Origin: Treponema sp.
GTDB lineage: Bacteria > Spirochaetota > Spirochaetia > Treponematales > Treponemataceae
Length of the DNA: 64,000 nt
NCBI GenBank assembly: GCA_024682655.1
Contig: JAIKYZ010000024.1
Span: forward strand, 1 to 64,000
Direction: 5' to 3'
In this document: positions 6,515 through 15,058 of the stretch, one piece after another
How the letters are laid out: each line of letters begins with the position of its first letter
Position numbering within the stretch: position 1 is the first letter of the stretch
Translations under genes and position numbers: made by a program
The notes under the pieces: generated by a model
Told to the model about the DNA's origin: nothing
Seen by the model: only the letters and a program-made list of their open reading frames with translations
The model's database searches: none

Positions 6515-8815
6515 ATGTTTGTGTATATTAATAAAATTGTTTTTACAGTTCTATGCGCAATTATTCTGTTTTTTATTACTGGCTGTATAATTGAAGCTTT
6601 ACGAAAACAGGTTAAATTTGCAAAGTCATTATTAATACTTCTCGTAACAACCTTTTTTATTGTAGTAGTCTATCTGCTAATTCTGTATAGCAAAAAGTCC
6701 ATTGTTGCTCTGGCTCTGTTTGGAATTTATTTTGCCCTTTTAGATTATCAGATGTATGCCATTTTAAATTTTGAACATGATATGCTCTTAAAAAGAAGGG
6801 TTTCTTCAAAATATACGGGGTTTTTACACGCTTTTCAGGTTCTTGTTTTAATTGATATCAGTTTGTTTTTGTTTGGTAATTTACCCGGTCAGACTTTTTA
6901 TAGCGTTTTCCCTCTGTATTATGGCGATAAAATAAGCTGCTGGAAAATTGATTATCATCATTTTTTCTATGTTCATATTCTGATAAATTTTACTCTTGCT
7001 GTTTTAGTTTTGAATAGAATTCTTATTGATATTAAAAATACTAAAAAGATTTTCCAGCCTAAATTTATCATGCTTGAAGTTTTATTTTTCTTACAGATGC
7101 TTTTTAATATTCTTTTTGTAATTCTTTCTAACTATATTCCTTCGGTTGGTATTGATAATTCTGTTTTATTGACCGGTTTTTTGTCTATTATTGCCTTTTC
7201 TTTTACTCTTTATTCAGAAAATAAAAACCTTTTACGAAAGATGATGGCCAATTCTTCTGATTTGATTTCGGATGCCGTAATTTGTTTTGATAATCAAAAA
7301 CAGGTAATTTTTATCAATAAGCTTGGTAAATTAATTTATGAAGAAAACGATAAAGAATGGCTGGATAAATATTTTCTTAAAAAAGATGATAATGTTTTTT
7401 CTAACGAAGAATTGAGGGAGTACGGGGAATTAAGATATTTTACCAGTGAATTCCACAAGATTCGTGATGAAAAAAACAGATATTCTGGGGCCTTTATAAA
7501 ATTAGACGACAGAACAGAAATTGTAAGAAATATGCAGAAAGAAGAGTACAGGGCAAAGCACGATGAATTAACTGGTCTTTACAATCGTAATTTCTTTTTT
7601 GCAGAAATGGAAAGAATCTTAACTGAATCTCCTCAGGTTCCAAGGTATCTGGTTTGTTCAAATATTAAAAACTTTAAACTTGTAAATAATTTATTTGGTA
7701 CAAGAACCGGTGATTTGATTTTAAGAAAACAGGCGCAAATGTATTCTTTTGCAAGATATGAGGATTGTATTAAAGGCCGTATTTCCGGAGATAAATTTGC
7801 AATGCTTATTCGTAAAGAGCATTTTAATCCTCAGACAGCAATTAATAATACAAATAGGGTTTGTGAAATTCTGGAAAATACAAATTACAAGATTCAAATT
7901 AGACTTGGAATTTACGAAATTGCAAATCCTTTTGAAAATGTTCACACTATGTACGACAAGGCAAATCTTGCTATTAAAAATGCCGTTGACGATTATAATT
8001 CGACTCTGGTTTTTTATGACACTTCCCTTATGCAAAAAATGATGGCAGAAAAAAATGTAATCAGTGAATTTAAATACGCTCTTTCTTCAAAACAATTTAT
8101 TATGTTTTTACAGCCTCAAATCAACAGTAAAAACGGAAAGTGCCTTGGGGCAGAAGCTTTAGTTCGCTGGTACGAAATGGATAAAGGTTATCGCCAGCCT
8201 TCAGATTTTATTCCTATCCTGGAAAAATCCGGTTTAATTTATGAACTTGATTATTACATTTGGGAAGCCGCTGCTAAACAGATAAAACACTGGGAAGAAA
8301 TGGGCCTGGATGATTTTTATATTTCTGTAAATATTTCTCCAAAAGATTTTTATTATGCAGATATATATGAAGTTTTTACCCAGCTTGTTCAAAAATATAG
8401 AATCTCTCCTAAAAAATTAAATCTTGAGATTACTGAATCTTTTGTTTTTGATAACGATAGAATTCATAAGCAGGTTTTTACTGAATTAAAAAATTATGGT
8501 TTTAATATAGAAATGGATGATTTTGGTTCCGGTTATTCTTCTTTGAATGCCGTAAAAGAACTTGATGTTGATGTAATTAAAATTGATATGAACTTTTTAC
8601 GAAAAAGCGAAAATCAGGAAAGAGGTCGCTTAATTATTTCTGCTATTGTTCAGATGGCAAAAAAATTAAATAAGACTGTTATTACCGAAGGTGTAGAAAC
8701 TCAGGAACAGGCTGATTTTCTTAAAGAAATTGGTGTTGATAAATTTCAGGGTTTCCTTTATTCCAAGCCAATGCCGGTTTCTGATTTTGAAGAAAAATTT
8801 ATGGGGGTTAAATAA
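6515..8815 (+). CDS. Membrane PAS-GGDEF(degenerate)-EAL c-di-GMP protein, probable phosphodiesterase
   Basis: 766 residues. About seven hydrophobic segments span residues 1-230, then a PAS-like sensor (ISDAVICFDNQKQVIFINKLG), a GGDEF fold (~345-500) and an EAL domain (~515-766). The GGDEF signature is SGDKF at 424-428, so diguanylate cyclase activity is unlikely. The EAL domain keeps E547-A-L, LEITES, DDFGSGYSSL, VIKID, ITEGVET and QGFLYSKP, so c-di-GMP hydrolysis is expected. The stop codon overlaps the next start (TAATG), implying translational coupling to a paralogue. The ATG lacks a ribosome site and a TATAAT lies 2 bp before it, so the true start could be slightly downstream (GTG at 6521). 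Confidence 0.9.
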   Translation: MFVYINKIVFTVLCAIILFFITGCIIEALRKQVKFAKSLLILLVTTFFIVVVYLLILYSKKSIVALALFGIYFALLDYQMYAILNFEHDMLLKRRVSSKYTGFLHAFQVLVLIDISLFLFGNLPGQTFYSVFPLYYGDKISCWKIDYHHFFYVHILINFTLAVLVLNRILIDIKNTKKIFQPKFIMLEVLFFLQMLFNILFVILSNYIPSVGIDNSVLLTGFLSIIAFSFTLYSENKNLLRKMMANSSDLISDAVICFDNQKQVIFINKLGKLIYEENDKEWLDKYFLKKDDNVFSNEELREYGELRYFTSEFHKIRDEKNRYSGAFIKLDDRTEIVRNMQKEEYRAKHDELTGLYNRNFFFAEMERILTESPQVPRYLVCSNIKNFKLVNNLFGTRTGDLILRKQAQMYSFARYEDCIKGRISGDKFAMLIRKEHFNPQTAINNTNRVCEILENTNYKIQIRLGIYEIANPFENVHTMYDKANLAIKNAVDDYNSTLVFYDTSLMQKMMAEKNVISEFKYALSSKQFIMFLQPQINSKNGKCLGAEALVRWYEMDKGYRQPSDFIPILEKSGLIYELDYYIWEAAAKQIKHWEEMGLDDFYISVNISPKDFYYADIYEVFTQLVQKYRISPKKLNLEITESFVFDNDRIHKQVFTELKNYGFNIEMDDFGSGYSSLNAVKELDVDVIKIDMNFLRKSENQERGRLIISAIVQMAKKLNKTVITEGVETQEQADFLKEIGVDKFQGFLYSKPMPVSDFEEKFMGVK

Positions 8816-11217
8816 TGTTGAATACTAACCCTTTTAATATATTTTTTATTGTAATTTCTGGAATTATCATAGTTTTTCTTATTTTATTTCTTTTCTTTAT
8901 GTATAGAAGAAAGAATCCTTATCGTAAGATTTTAACTGCTTCCTTCATTACCGGAATTATTTCTATAATTACTTATTGCGGCTACCTGCTTTTTACAGAA
9001 TATAATTATGCCATGGGGTTTTACTCCCTATATTTGATAGTAACTAACTGGATGCAGCTTTCAATCCTTGTCTTTGCTATTGAATACACTGGGGTGGCTA
9101 AAGAATATAAGTCAATTTTTATAATTGTCTTAGCAGTTTTATGTTCAATAGATTCTTTTTCTTTGATTTCAAATGTATGGACAAATCATCTTTTCTTCCT
9201 TCATACAGAACAAGGCTATAATGGATATCTTTATAACCGTCAGGTATTTAGATTGTTTGACGGCTTTTTTATGTTTAAAGGGCCAACTATAGATATAGGG
9301 CAGCATTTACTTGTTATACTTTACAAATTCCTGGAAGTGCTGCATATGGTTTTGTCTTATCTGATGATTACCATTTCTTTTGTTTTATTTCTGGTAAAAA
9401 CTATTTCTTCTCCAACTTTGTATAAGACTCGTTACCGTGGAATTTTATATGCCTTTTTAATTGTTATATTAAATGAAATCCTTTTTGTAGTAGTATTCAT
9501 TCCTTTTGACTATATAATTATTTTTTACACAATTCTTGCGGCTTTTATTAGTAATTATTCAACTTTTTCGGTGCCTACAACTCTTTACAATAAGGCTCTT
9601 TTTACAATTAATGAATCTATTTCCGATTCTCTTATGTATTTTGATATTAATGGAGAATTTACTTTTGCTAATAAATCGGCCAAAGAAATATTTTCTGATA
9701 AGGGAGTTTTTAATATTACAAAGGTCGAAAGTTATCACGCCCAGTTGATGAGAATCCTCGGCGAAAATGACAGCCTTATTTTTACCGATAAAATGACTCT
9801 TGCGGGAAAACTTTATCATTTTGAAGTAGAAATCCATAAGGAATATCACAAATCTTATGAAGTAGGTTCTTATCTTAAGTTTGTAGATAAAACCGAAACC
9901 ATTAATCTTTACGAAAAAGAAAAATTCGAAGCCCTTCACGATGAATTAACTGGAATCTTTAACCGACAGGGTTTTATTGAAGCTGTTGATAAAGACATAA
10001 AGAAAAAAGGCATAAAAGACAGAATTCTGCTGGTTTCTAATATTAAGGATTTTAAACTCATTAATGAACTTTTTGGCGATAAGGCAGGGGATGAGGTTCT
10101 TAAAAAAGAAGCCTTAATTCTTAATCAGAAAAAAGATGATGGTTGTATTGTGGGCCGTATTGGGGACGATAAATTTGCCCTCTACTGTTACAAAGATTTT
10201 TGTGATGAAGAAGATTTAAACAGATTTGCAAGTAATATTCAGCAGATAACCGAAAGTAATGTCTACCGCATGCATGTTTATATTGGTTATTATGATCCTG
10301 ATGGCAGAAATGAATCGGCTCTTTCTATGATTGATAAAGCCACTATGGCAATTAAAGAAATTTCCGATACAAATGAATATAAAAAGAGTATTTCTTATTA
10401 TGATTCCACTTTGATGGAAAAAATCTTAAACGAAAAAAATATTGTTCAGGATTTTGAACATGCTTTAGATACAAATCAGATTCTTATGTATCTGCAGCCA
10501 ATTATTGATACAAAGACTAATTCTTTTGGGGCAGAAGCCTTATGTCGCTGGCAGCATCCTTTAAGGGGACTTATTTATCCTTTGGAATTTATTCCAATTT
10601 TAGAAAAGAACGGTTTGATTTTCCAGCTGGATGAATTTATCTGGAAGTCTGCGGCAAAAAAACTTGAAGAGTGGGCTAAAAAAGGTTGCAGTGACTGTTA
10701 TATTTCTGTAAATGTTTCTGTAAAAGACTTTTTCTACACAGATATTTACAAAACTTTCTCCCGACTGGTAGAAGATTACGATATTAATCCATCTTCCCTG
10801 CATATAGAAATTACAGAACTGGTTTTGATGTCTGATTTTGAAAAAGCTTCTGAACTTGCCGAAAAATTACAAAAAGCAGGTTTTGTTGTTGCAATCGATA
10901 ACTTTGGAAATGGATATTCCTCATTAAATATGCTCAAAGATTTTAAGGCTGATATTCTTAAAATGGATATGGTTTTCTTAAAAGATGCAGATAGTCAGGG
11001 CAAAAATAAAATCATTCTGGAAACTATTATAAATATGGCTAACTCTCTTAAAATGGATATAGTAGGTGAGGGAGTTGAAAATAAAGAGCAGTACGATACC
11101 CTTAGACAGCTAAATTGTCAGATATATCAGGGAAATTATCTTTCTGAACCTTTAACAATAGAAGATTATGAAGATAAATTTGTAAAATTCTTCTTTAAGG
11201 AAGAAGGTTTAAATTGA
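8815..11217 (+). CDS. 7TM-PAS-GGDEF(degenerate)-EAL c-di-GMP protein
   Basis: Paralogue of the preceding gene, 800 residues. The N-terminal seven-helix sensor looks like the histidine-kinase 7TM module (AIEYTGVAKEYK, WTNHLFFLHTEQGYNGYLY), then PAS (ISDSLMYFDINGEFTFANKS), GGDEF-like and EAL domains. The GGDEF signature is GDDKF (450-454), degenerate. The EAL domain keeps E574-A-L, IEITEL, GEGVEN and QGNYLSEP, but the usual DDFG is D695-N696-F-G. Loss of that second acidic residue may weaken metal binding, so it could be a c-di-GMP sensor instead of an enzyme. It starts on the last base of the upstream stop. Its 3' end is followed by three hairpins and a partial copy of its own tail. Confidence 0.9.
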   Translation: MLNTNPFNIFFIVISGIIIVFLILFLFFMYRRKNPYRKILTASFITGIISIITYCGYLLFTEYNYAMGFYSLYLIVTNWMQLSILVFAIEYTGVAKEYKSIFIIVLAVLCSIDSFSLISNVWTNHLFFLHTEQGYNGYLYNRQVFRLFDGFFMFKGPTIDIGQHLLVILYKFLEVLHMVLSYLMITISFVLFLVKTISSPTLYKTRYRGILYAFLIVILNEILFVVVFIPFDYIIIFYTILAAFISNYSTFSVPTTLYNKALFTINESISDSLMYFDINGEFTFANKSAKEIFSDKGVFNITKVESYHAQLMRILGENDSLIFTDKMTLAGKLYHFEVEIHKEYHKSYEVGSYLKFVDKTETINLYEKEKFEALHDELTGIFNRQGFIEAVDKDIKKKGIKDRILLVSNIKDFKLINELFGDKAGDEVLKKEALILNQKKDDGCIVGRIGDDKFALYCYKDFCDEEDLNRFASNIQQITESNVYRMHVYIGYYDPDGRNESALSMIDKATMAIKEISDTNEYKKSISYYDSTLMEKILNEKNIVQDFEHALDTNQILMYLQPIIDTKTNSFGAEALCRWQHPLRGLIYPLEFIPILEKNGLIFQLDEFIWKSAAKKLEEWAKKGCSDCYISVNVSVKDFFYTDIYKTFSRLVEDYDINPSSLHIEITELVLMSDFEKASELAEKLQKAGFVVAIDNFGNGYSSLNMLKDFKADILKMDMVFLKDADSQGKNKIILETIINMANSLKMDIVGEGVENKEQYDTLRQLNCQIYQGNYLSEPLTIEDYEDKFVKFFFKEEGLN

Positions 11218-11332
11218 ATGGCTAAAATATCGCCATTCAATTTAACTTAGAGTTTCTTGCGAAACTCTTATATTGTTAATCAAATATCCTCGGTTGTTGA
11301 AACAACCTGCGGTATTTGATTTTAAGGAAGAA
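11209..11332 (+). repeat. Three tandem hairpins with a partial repeat of the EAL gene's tail
   Basis: Stem 1: TTAAATTGAATGGC (11209-11222, overlapping the coding end) with GCCATTCAATTTAA. Stem 2: AGAGTTTC ttgc GAAACTCT (11249-11268). Stem 3: AATCAAATA...TATTTGATT (11278-11321) around GGTTGTT/ACAACC. TTTAAGGAAGAA, which encodes part of the gene's C-terminus, occurs at 11194-11205 and again at 11321-11332 after the hairpins, where it reads F-K-E-E-I-stop. None has a T-run, so they are not classical terminators. Confidence 0.7.
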
Positions 11333-11381
11333 ATTTAGGATATTAATTTTCAATTTTCTCAGTCATAAAAGAACATTGAAT

Positions 11382-11410
11382 TTGACCCTAAAACTTAGTA
11401 TAGTTAATTT
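11382..11410 (+). promoter_or_regulatory. Candidate promoter of pgk
   Basis: TTGACC (11382-11387), 17-bp spacer, TAATTT (11405-11410). The -10 is a weak match. A transcript would start about 50 bp before pgk, and the ribosome site AGGAG sits 6 bp before its ATG. Confidence 0.4.
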
Positions 11411-11466
11411 ATAAATTGTTAATTAAATCTGCGGAATCAATCTGTGGATACAGATAGGAGTCATTT

Positions 11467-12738
11467 ATGATTAAAACAGTAAAAGACGTTGAATTAAAGG
11501 GAAAACGCATTATTATGCGTGTAGATTTCAACGTACCAATGAAGGATGGAGTTGTACAGGACGATACTCGTATCATGGCTGCTCTCCCAACAATTAAATA
11601 TATTCTTGAACAGAATCCACGTTCTTTGGTTCTTATGAGCCACTTAGGCGATCCTAAAAAGGATGTAAAAAAGGCTAAGGAAAAGGCAGAAAAAGCTGGA
11701 AAGACTTGGACAGATGCTGATTCAGAAAAATTCATCAACGGTAAAAACCGCATGAAGCCAGTTGTAGAATACTTTGCTGCAAAACTCGGTAAAGAAGTTA
11801 CTTTCTTGCCAGATGCACTTGGACAGAAGGCTGCTATTGATGCTCTTCCTCAAGGTGCTGTTGCAATGCTCGAAAACGTTCGTTTCCACCCAGAAGAGAC
11901 TTCTAAAGTAGATGCAGAACGCGAAACAATGGCAAAAGAATTAGCTACTTATGGTGATATCTTTGTAAACGATGCCTTTGGTACAGCTCACCGTGATCAG
12001 GCTTCTACTGCTACAATCGCTAAATTTATGTCTACACAGCCGGTTGGCGGCTTCCTTATGGAAAAAGAAGTTAAATACATCCAGCCAATGGTAGAAAATC
12101 CTCCAAAACCACAGGTTGCAATTATTGGTGGTGCTAAAGTTTCTTCTAAGATTGCCGTTTTGGAATCACTTTTGAAGAATGCTTCTGCCCTCGTAATTGG
12201 TGGTGGTATGGCTTATACCTTCCTTAAAGCTCAGGGACATTCAGTAGGTATTTCTTTAGTTGAAGATGATTTTATCGATACAGCTAAAAAACTTCTTGCT
12301 GATGCTGAAGCTAAGGGAGTTAAAATCGTTCTTCCTGTTGACCATGTTGCAGCAGATAAGTTCGATGCTAACGCTACTCCAGTAGCAGTTGATGGAGTTT
12401 GCATCCCAGATAACCTTATGGCTATGGATGTTGGTCCAAAAACAATTGAACTCTACAAAGAAGTTCTTTCTACAGCTAAATCAGTTGTATGGAACGGACC
12501 AGTTGGAGTATTTGAATTTGATGCCTTTGCAAAAGGAACTGCAACAGTTGCTCAGTTAGTAGCAGATGCTACAGCTCGTGGAGCAATGACAGTAGTTGGT
12601 GGTGGTGATTCAGTTGCCGCTGTAAACAAGTTCAACCTTGCCGACAAGATGAGCCACGTTTCAACAGGTGGTGGAGCTTCCCTCGAATTCCTCGAAGGAA
12701 AAACTTTACCAGGTATAGCCATATTAGCTACAAAATAG
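11467..12738 (+). CDS. pgk: Phosphoglycerate kinase
   Basis: 423 residues, slightly longer than the ~395 typical of the family. It transfers phosphate from 1,3-bisphosphoglycerate to ADP in glycolysis. Seen: [10 protein letters not shown] near the N-terminus, SHLGDP, the substrate-binding [23 protein letters not shown] of the nucleotide domain, and the C-terminal GGGDSVAA. The extra length is a charged loop around residues 65-100 ([18 protein letters not shown]), a region seen in some bacterial PGKs. It is monocistronic: candidate promoter upstream, strong terminator downstream. Confidence 0.98.
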   Translation: MIKTVKDVELKGKRIIMRVDFNVPMKDGVVQDDTRIMAALPTIKYILEQNPRSLVLMSHLGDPKKDVKKAKEKAEKAGKTWTDADSEKFINGKNRMKPVVEYFAAKLGKEVTFLPDALGQKAAIDALPQGAVAMLENVRFHPEETSKVDAERETMAKELATYGDIFVNDAFGTAHRDQASTATIAKFMSTQPVGGFLMEKEVKYIQPMVENPPKPQVAIIGGAKVSSKIAVLESLLKNASALVIGGGMAYTFLKAQGHSVGISLVEDDFIDTAKKLLADAEAKGVKIVLPVDHVAADKFDANATPVAVDGVCIPDNLMAMDVGPKTIELYKEVLSTAKSVVWNGPVGVFEFDAFAKGTATVAQLVADATARGAMTVVGGGDSVAAVNKFNLADKMSHVSTGGGASLEFLEGKTLPGIAILATK

Positions 12739-12758
12739 ATAACTTTATATAGTTAGTC

Positions 12759-12795
12759 AAAGGCTGTTTTCGCTAGAAAACAGCCTTTTTTATTT
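12759..12795 (+). terminator. Rho-independent terminator of pgk
   Basis: AAGGCTGTTTTC gcta GAAAACAGCCTT with a T-rich tail, 20 bp after the pgk stop codon. A perfect 12-bp stem. Confidence 0.95.
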
Positions 12796-13069
12796 TTCTT
12801 AACCTTCGCTTAAATCCCTTAAATATAATTAAATTTTATACTTTGGTTATTTTTAAAATCAAAAAAAATCAAAGAAAAAAACTCAAGTTCTTTGAAAATA
12901 ACAATTTGTTGTTGCACTTTTGTTCGCTTTATATTGGATAATGTGGAATTGGATAATGAGGGTGAAGTGTGCATTTTTTAAATCTAAGCCTTTCTTAAGC
13001 CTTCAATAAGAGTTTATCATTTATAATATTATTTACAAGGGTATTTTTATGTAGCTGGAAAGAGTAGTA
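12796..13069 (+). promoter_or_regulatory. Leader region of the surface module with direct repeats
   Basis: AT-rich, no ORF. It contains TTGCAC (12912), a direct repeat ATTGGATAATG at 12933-12943 and 12948-12958 (15-bp period), and a TATAAT at 13022-13027 about 43 bp before the first gene. No convincing -35 accompanies that -10. The direct repeat could be a regulator site; this is inference. Confidence 0.4.
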
Positions 13070-15028
13070 ATGAAAAAAAGTATTAAAAAAGTAATATTAT
13101 TTTTAGCTCTATTTTCAATTCAGGTGGGACTGTTTTCAATCGAATTATCTTTTAAATTGTCCCCTGATTTATTATTTCCTTTTCTGACAAATGGTGACGA
13201 AAAATATGGAACTTTAAGTTTTGGCGGCTTCTTCGACACCGGAGTAAATCTTTTTGATTTTCTGAATGTTGGAACTTCACTTGGTTTTTACGGTGTTCCT
13301 ATTGCATCAAAAGAAAGCCTTTTAAGTGATCAGGATCAATACATGTTCTTAGTTCCAATTGGAGCTAGTGTAGGAGCTTATTATTATCCAATTTCCCGAT
13401 TAGAAGTTGGAGCCAATTTTGCAGCCGGTTCAAGTATTGCTTACCGGGGTAGTAATCCTCAGGATAAGTTTCATTATTCGCCTTGGTATAGGGCTAGTGT
13501 AGAAACTGCTTTCCGTATTACACCAGACCTTTCTCTTGCAATGACCGGTTCCTGGTTTGACAGTCAGTATGATACTTACTTTGGCGGTAAAAATGTTTTA
13601 CAGGGCCTTTCTGCAGGAATCTCAATCAAATATAATTTTGATACAGAAAAAACTCTTGGCGCTGTTGATGCAAGTGTTCAGCAGGACGAAAGTGTTTTCC
13701 CACTTTTCTATACAATTTATAAAAACAATTATTTTGGAACAATCACCTTAAAAAATAACGAAAGTGCCGAAATCCGAGATGTTACAGTTTCCTTCAGATC
13801 AGAAGGTTATACAAATGCCGAAATCGAATGTGGAAATATTAAAATCTTAAGAAAACACAGAACAGAAGAAATCCCACTTTGCGCCGACTTTAGCGAAAAT
13901 ATTCTTCAGTTTACAGAAAATGGTAAAATCCCTGGAGAAATTGTTGTCCGCTATGAATTACTTGGCCAGAAGCGTGAATCTGTATCACAGGTAATTATTC
14001 CAGTTTACAACCGTAACCAGGTTAGATGGACAGACCCGGCTGTTATTGCTTCTTACATTTCAAGTTCTGCCCAGGAAATCCTTGAGTTCTCAAAATATCT
14101 TGTTGGGGTAGCAAGAACTTATTTGCGTTCCGGCTTAAACAGAAATATGCAGTTTGCCATGTACGTTTTTGAAGGAATCAGACTTGCAGGAATTAAATGC
14201 GAAACAGATGTTTCAAGTCCTTATGATCAGTATCACTTAGATCCTACTGCTTTGGATTATATTCAGTACCCATACCAGACCATGCTTTACAAAACTGGAG
14301 ATAAAGATGACCTTGGAATTCTTTTAATGGCTCTTTTCCAGTCGGTAGGTATTACTTCATCTTTTATTACAACAAGTGATGATTTTATTGTTCTTTTTGA
14401 TACAGGAATTAATGTTTCAAAAGCAGGTTCTTTATTTGATGGCTTAGATAGAGTTCTTGTTTTTGATAATAATATTTGGATTCCTCTTTCAATGGCTGCC
14501 TTGAACGAAGGTTTTATCAACTCCTGGTATGGAGCTGTTGTCGAAGTTCAGGAATCTAACGAAAAGGGAGAAGAAATTGGTTTTGTAAATCTTTCAGAAG
14601 CCTGGCAGTATTATCCACCAGCAGGATTTTCAAGTGGAGAAAATGTTTCACTTGCTACTTCAGAATCTCAACTTGCATCTGCTGTTGAAACTGATATTGC
14701 CCGCTACATCACAGCTGAATTTGGTCCACAGATTGCTGCTGTTCAAACAAGAATTGTGCAGGAAGGTGCTTCTGTAGATTTATATAACAAACTGGGTATG
14801 CTTTACGTTCGTGCCGGAATGTATACAAGTGCAATTCCAGTTTATCAGATGTCTGCAAAAATGGGTTCTGTAACTGCTATGAACAATCTGGGTAATATTG
14901 CATCTTTGCAGAAAAAATACGCAGAAGCTCTAGCCTGGTATCAAAAAGCCCTGGAATTAGAGCCAGATAACAAAACAGCGCTAAAAAACTTGAATCGAAT
15001 TCAAGCGGATATAGAAAATACAAAATAA
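13070..15028 (+). CDS. Beta-barrel / transglutaminase-like / TPR envelope protein, catalytically degenerate
   Basis: 652 residues. Signal peptide (~1-23, ends GLFS), then a ~180-residue beta-barrel-like region (short alternating strands, e.g. LSFGGFFDTGVNLF), an Ig-like middle (~210-320), a transglutaminase-like fold (~330-510) and TPR helices at the C-terminus (~555-650, ending YAEALAWYQKALELEPDN). The next gene is a paralogue that aligns gap-free around the active site: its GGDCDDL is TGDKDDL here (Lys412 replaces Cys) and its PGH is SDD (Asp438 replaces His). It should fold like a papain/transglutaminase-type peptidase but not catalyse. It may be a scaffold or regulator for its intact neighbour. 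First gene of a probable operon of three. Confidence 0.75.
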   Translation: MKKSIKKVILFLALFSIQVGLFSIELSFKLSPDLLFPFLTNGDEKYGTLSFGGFFDTGVNLFDFLNVGTSLGFYGVPIASKESLLSDQDQYMFLVPIGASVGAYYYPISRLEVGANFAAGSSIAYRGSNPQDKFHYSPWYRASVETAFRITPDLSLAMTGSWFDSQYDTYFGGKNVLQGLSAGISIKYNFDTEKTLGAVDASVQQDESVFPLFYTIYKNNYFGTITLKNNESAEIRDVTVSFRSEGYTNAEIECGNIKILRKHRTEEIPLCADFSENILQFTENGKIPGEIVVRYELLGQKRESVSQVIIPVYNRNQVRWTDPAVIASYISSSAQEILEFSKYLVGVARTYLRSGLNRNMQFAMYVFEGIRLAGIKCETDVSSPYDQYHLDPTALDYIQYPYQTMLYKTGDKDDLGILLMALFQSVGITSSFITTSDDFIVLFDTGINVSKAGSLFDGLDRVLVFDNNIWIPLSMAALNEGFINSWYGAVVEVQESNEKGEEIGFVNLSEAWQYYPPAGFSSGENVSLATSESQLASAVETDIARYITAEFGPQIAAVQTRIVQEGASVDLYNKLGMLYVRAGMYTSAIPVYQMSAKMGSVTAMNNLGNIASLQKKYAEALAWYQKALELEPDNKTALKNLNRIQADIENTK

Positions 15029-15058
15029 TAAAAAGTAAATATTAAAGAAGAGAAAAAA

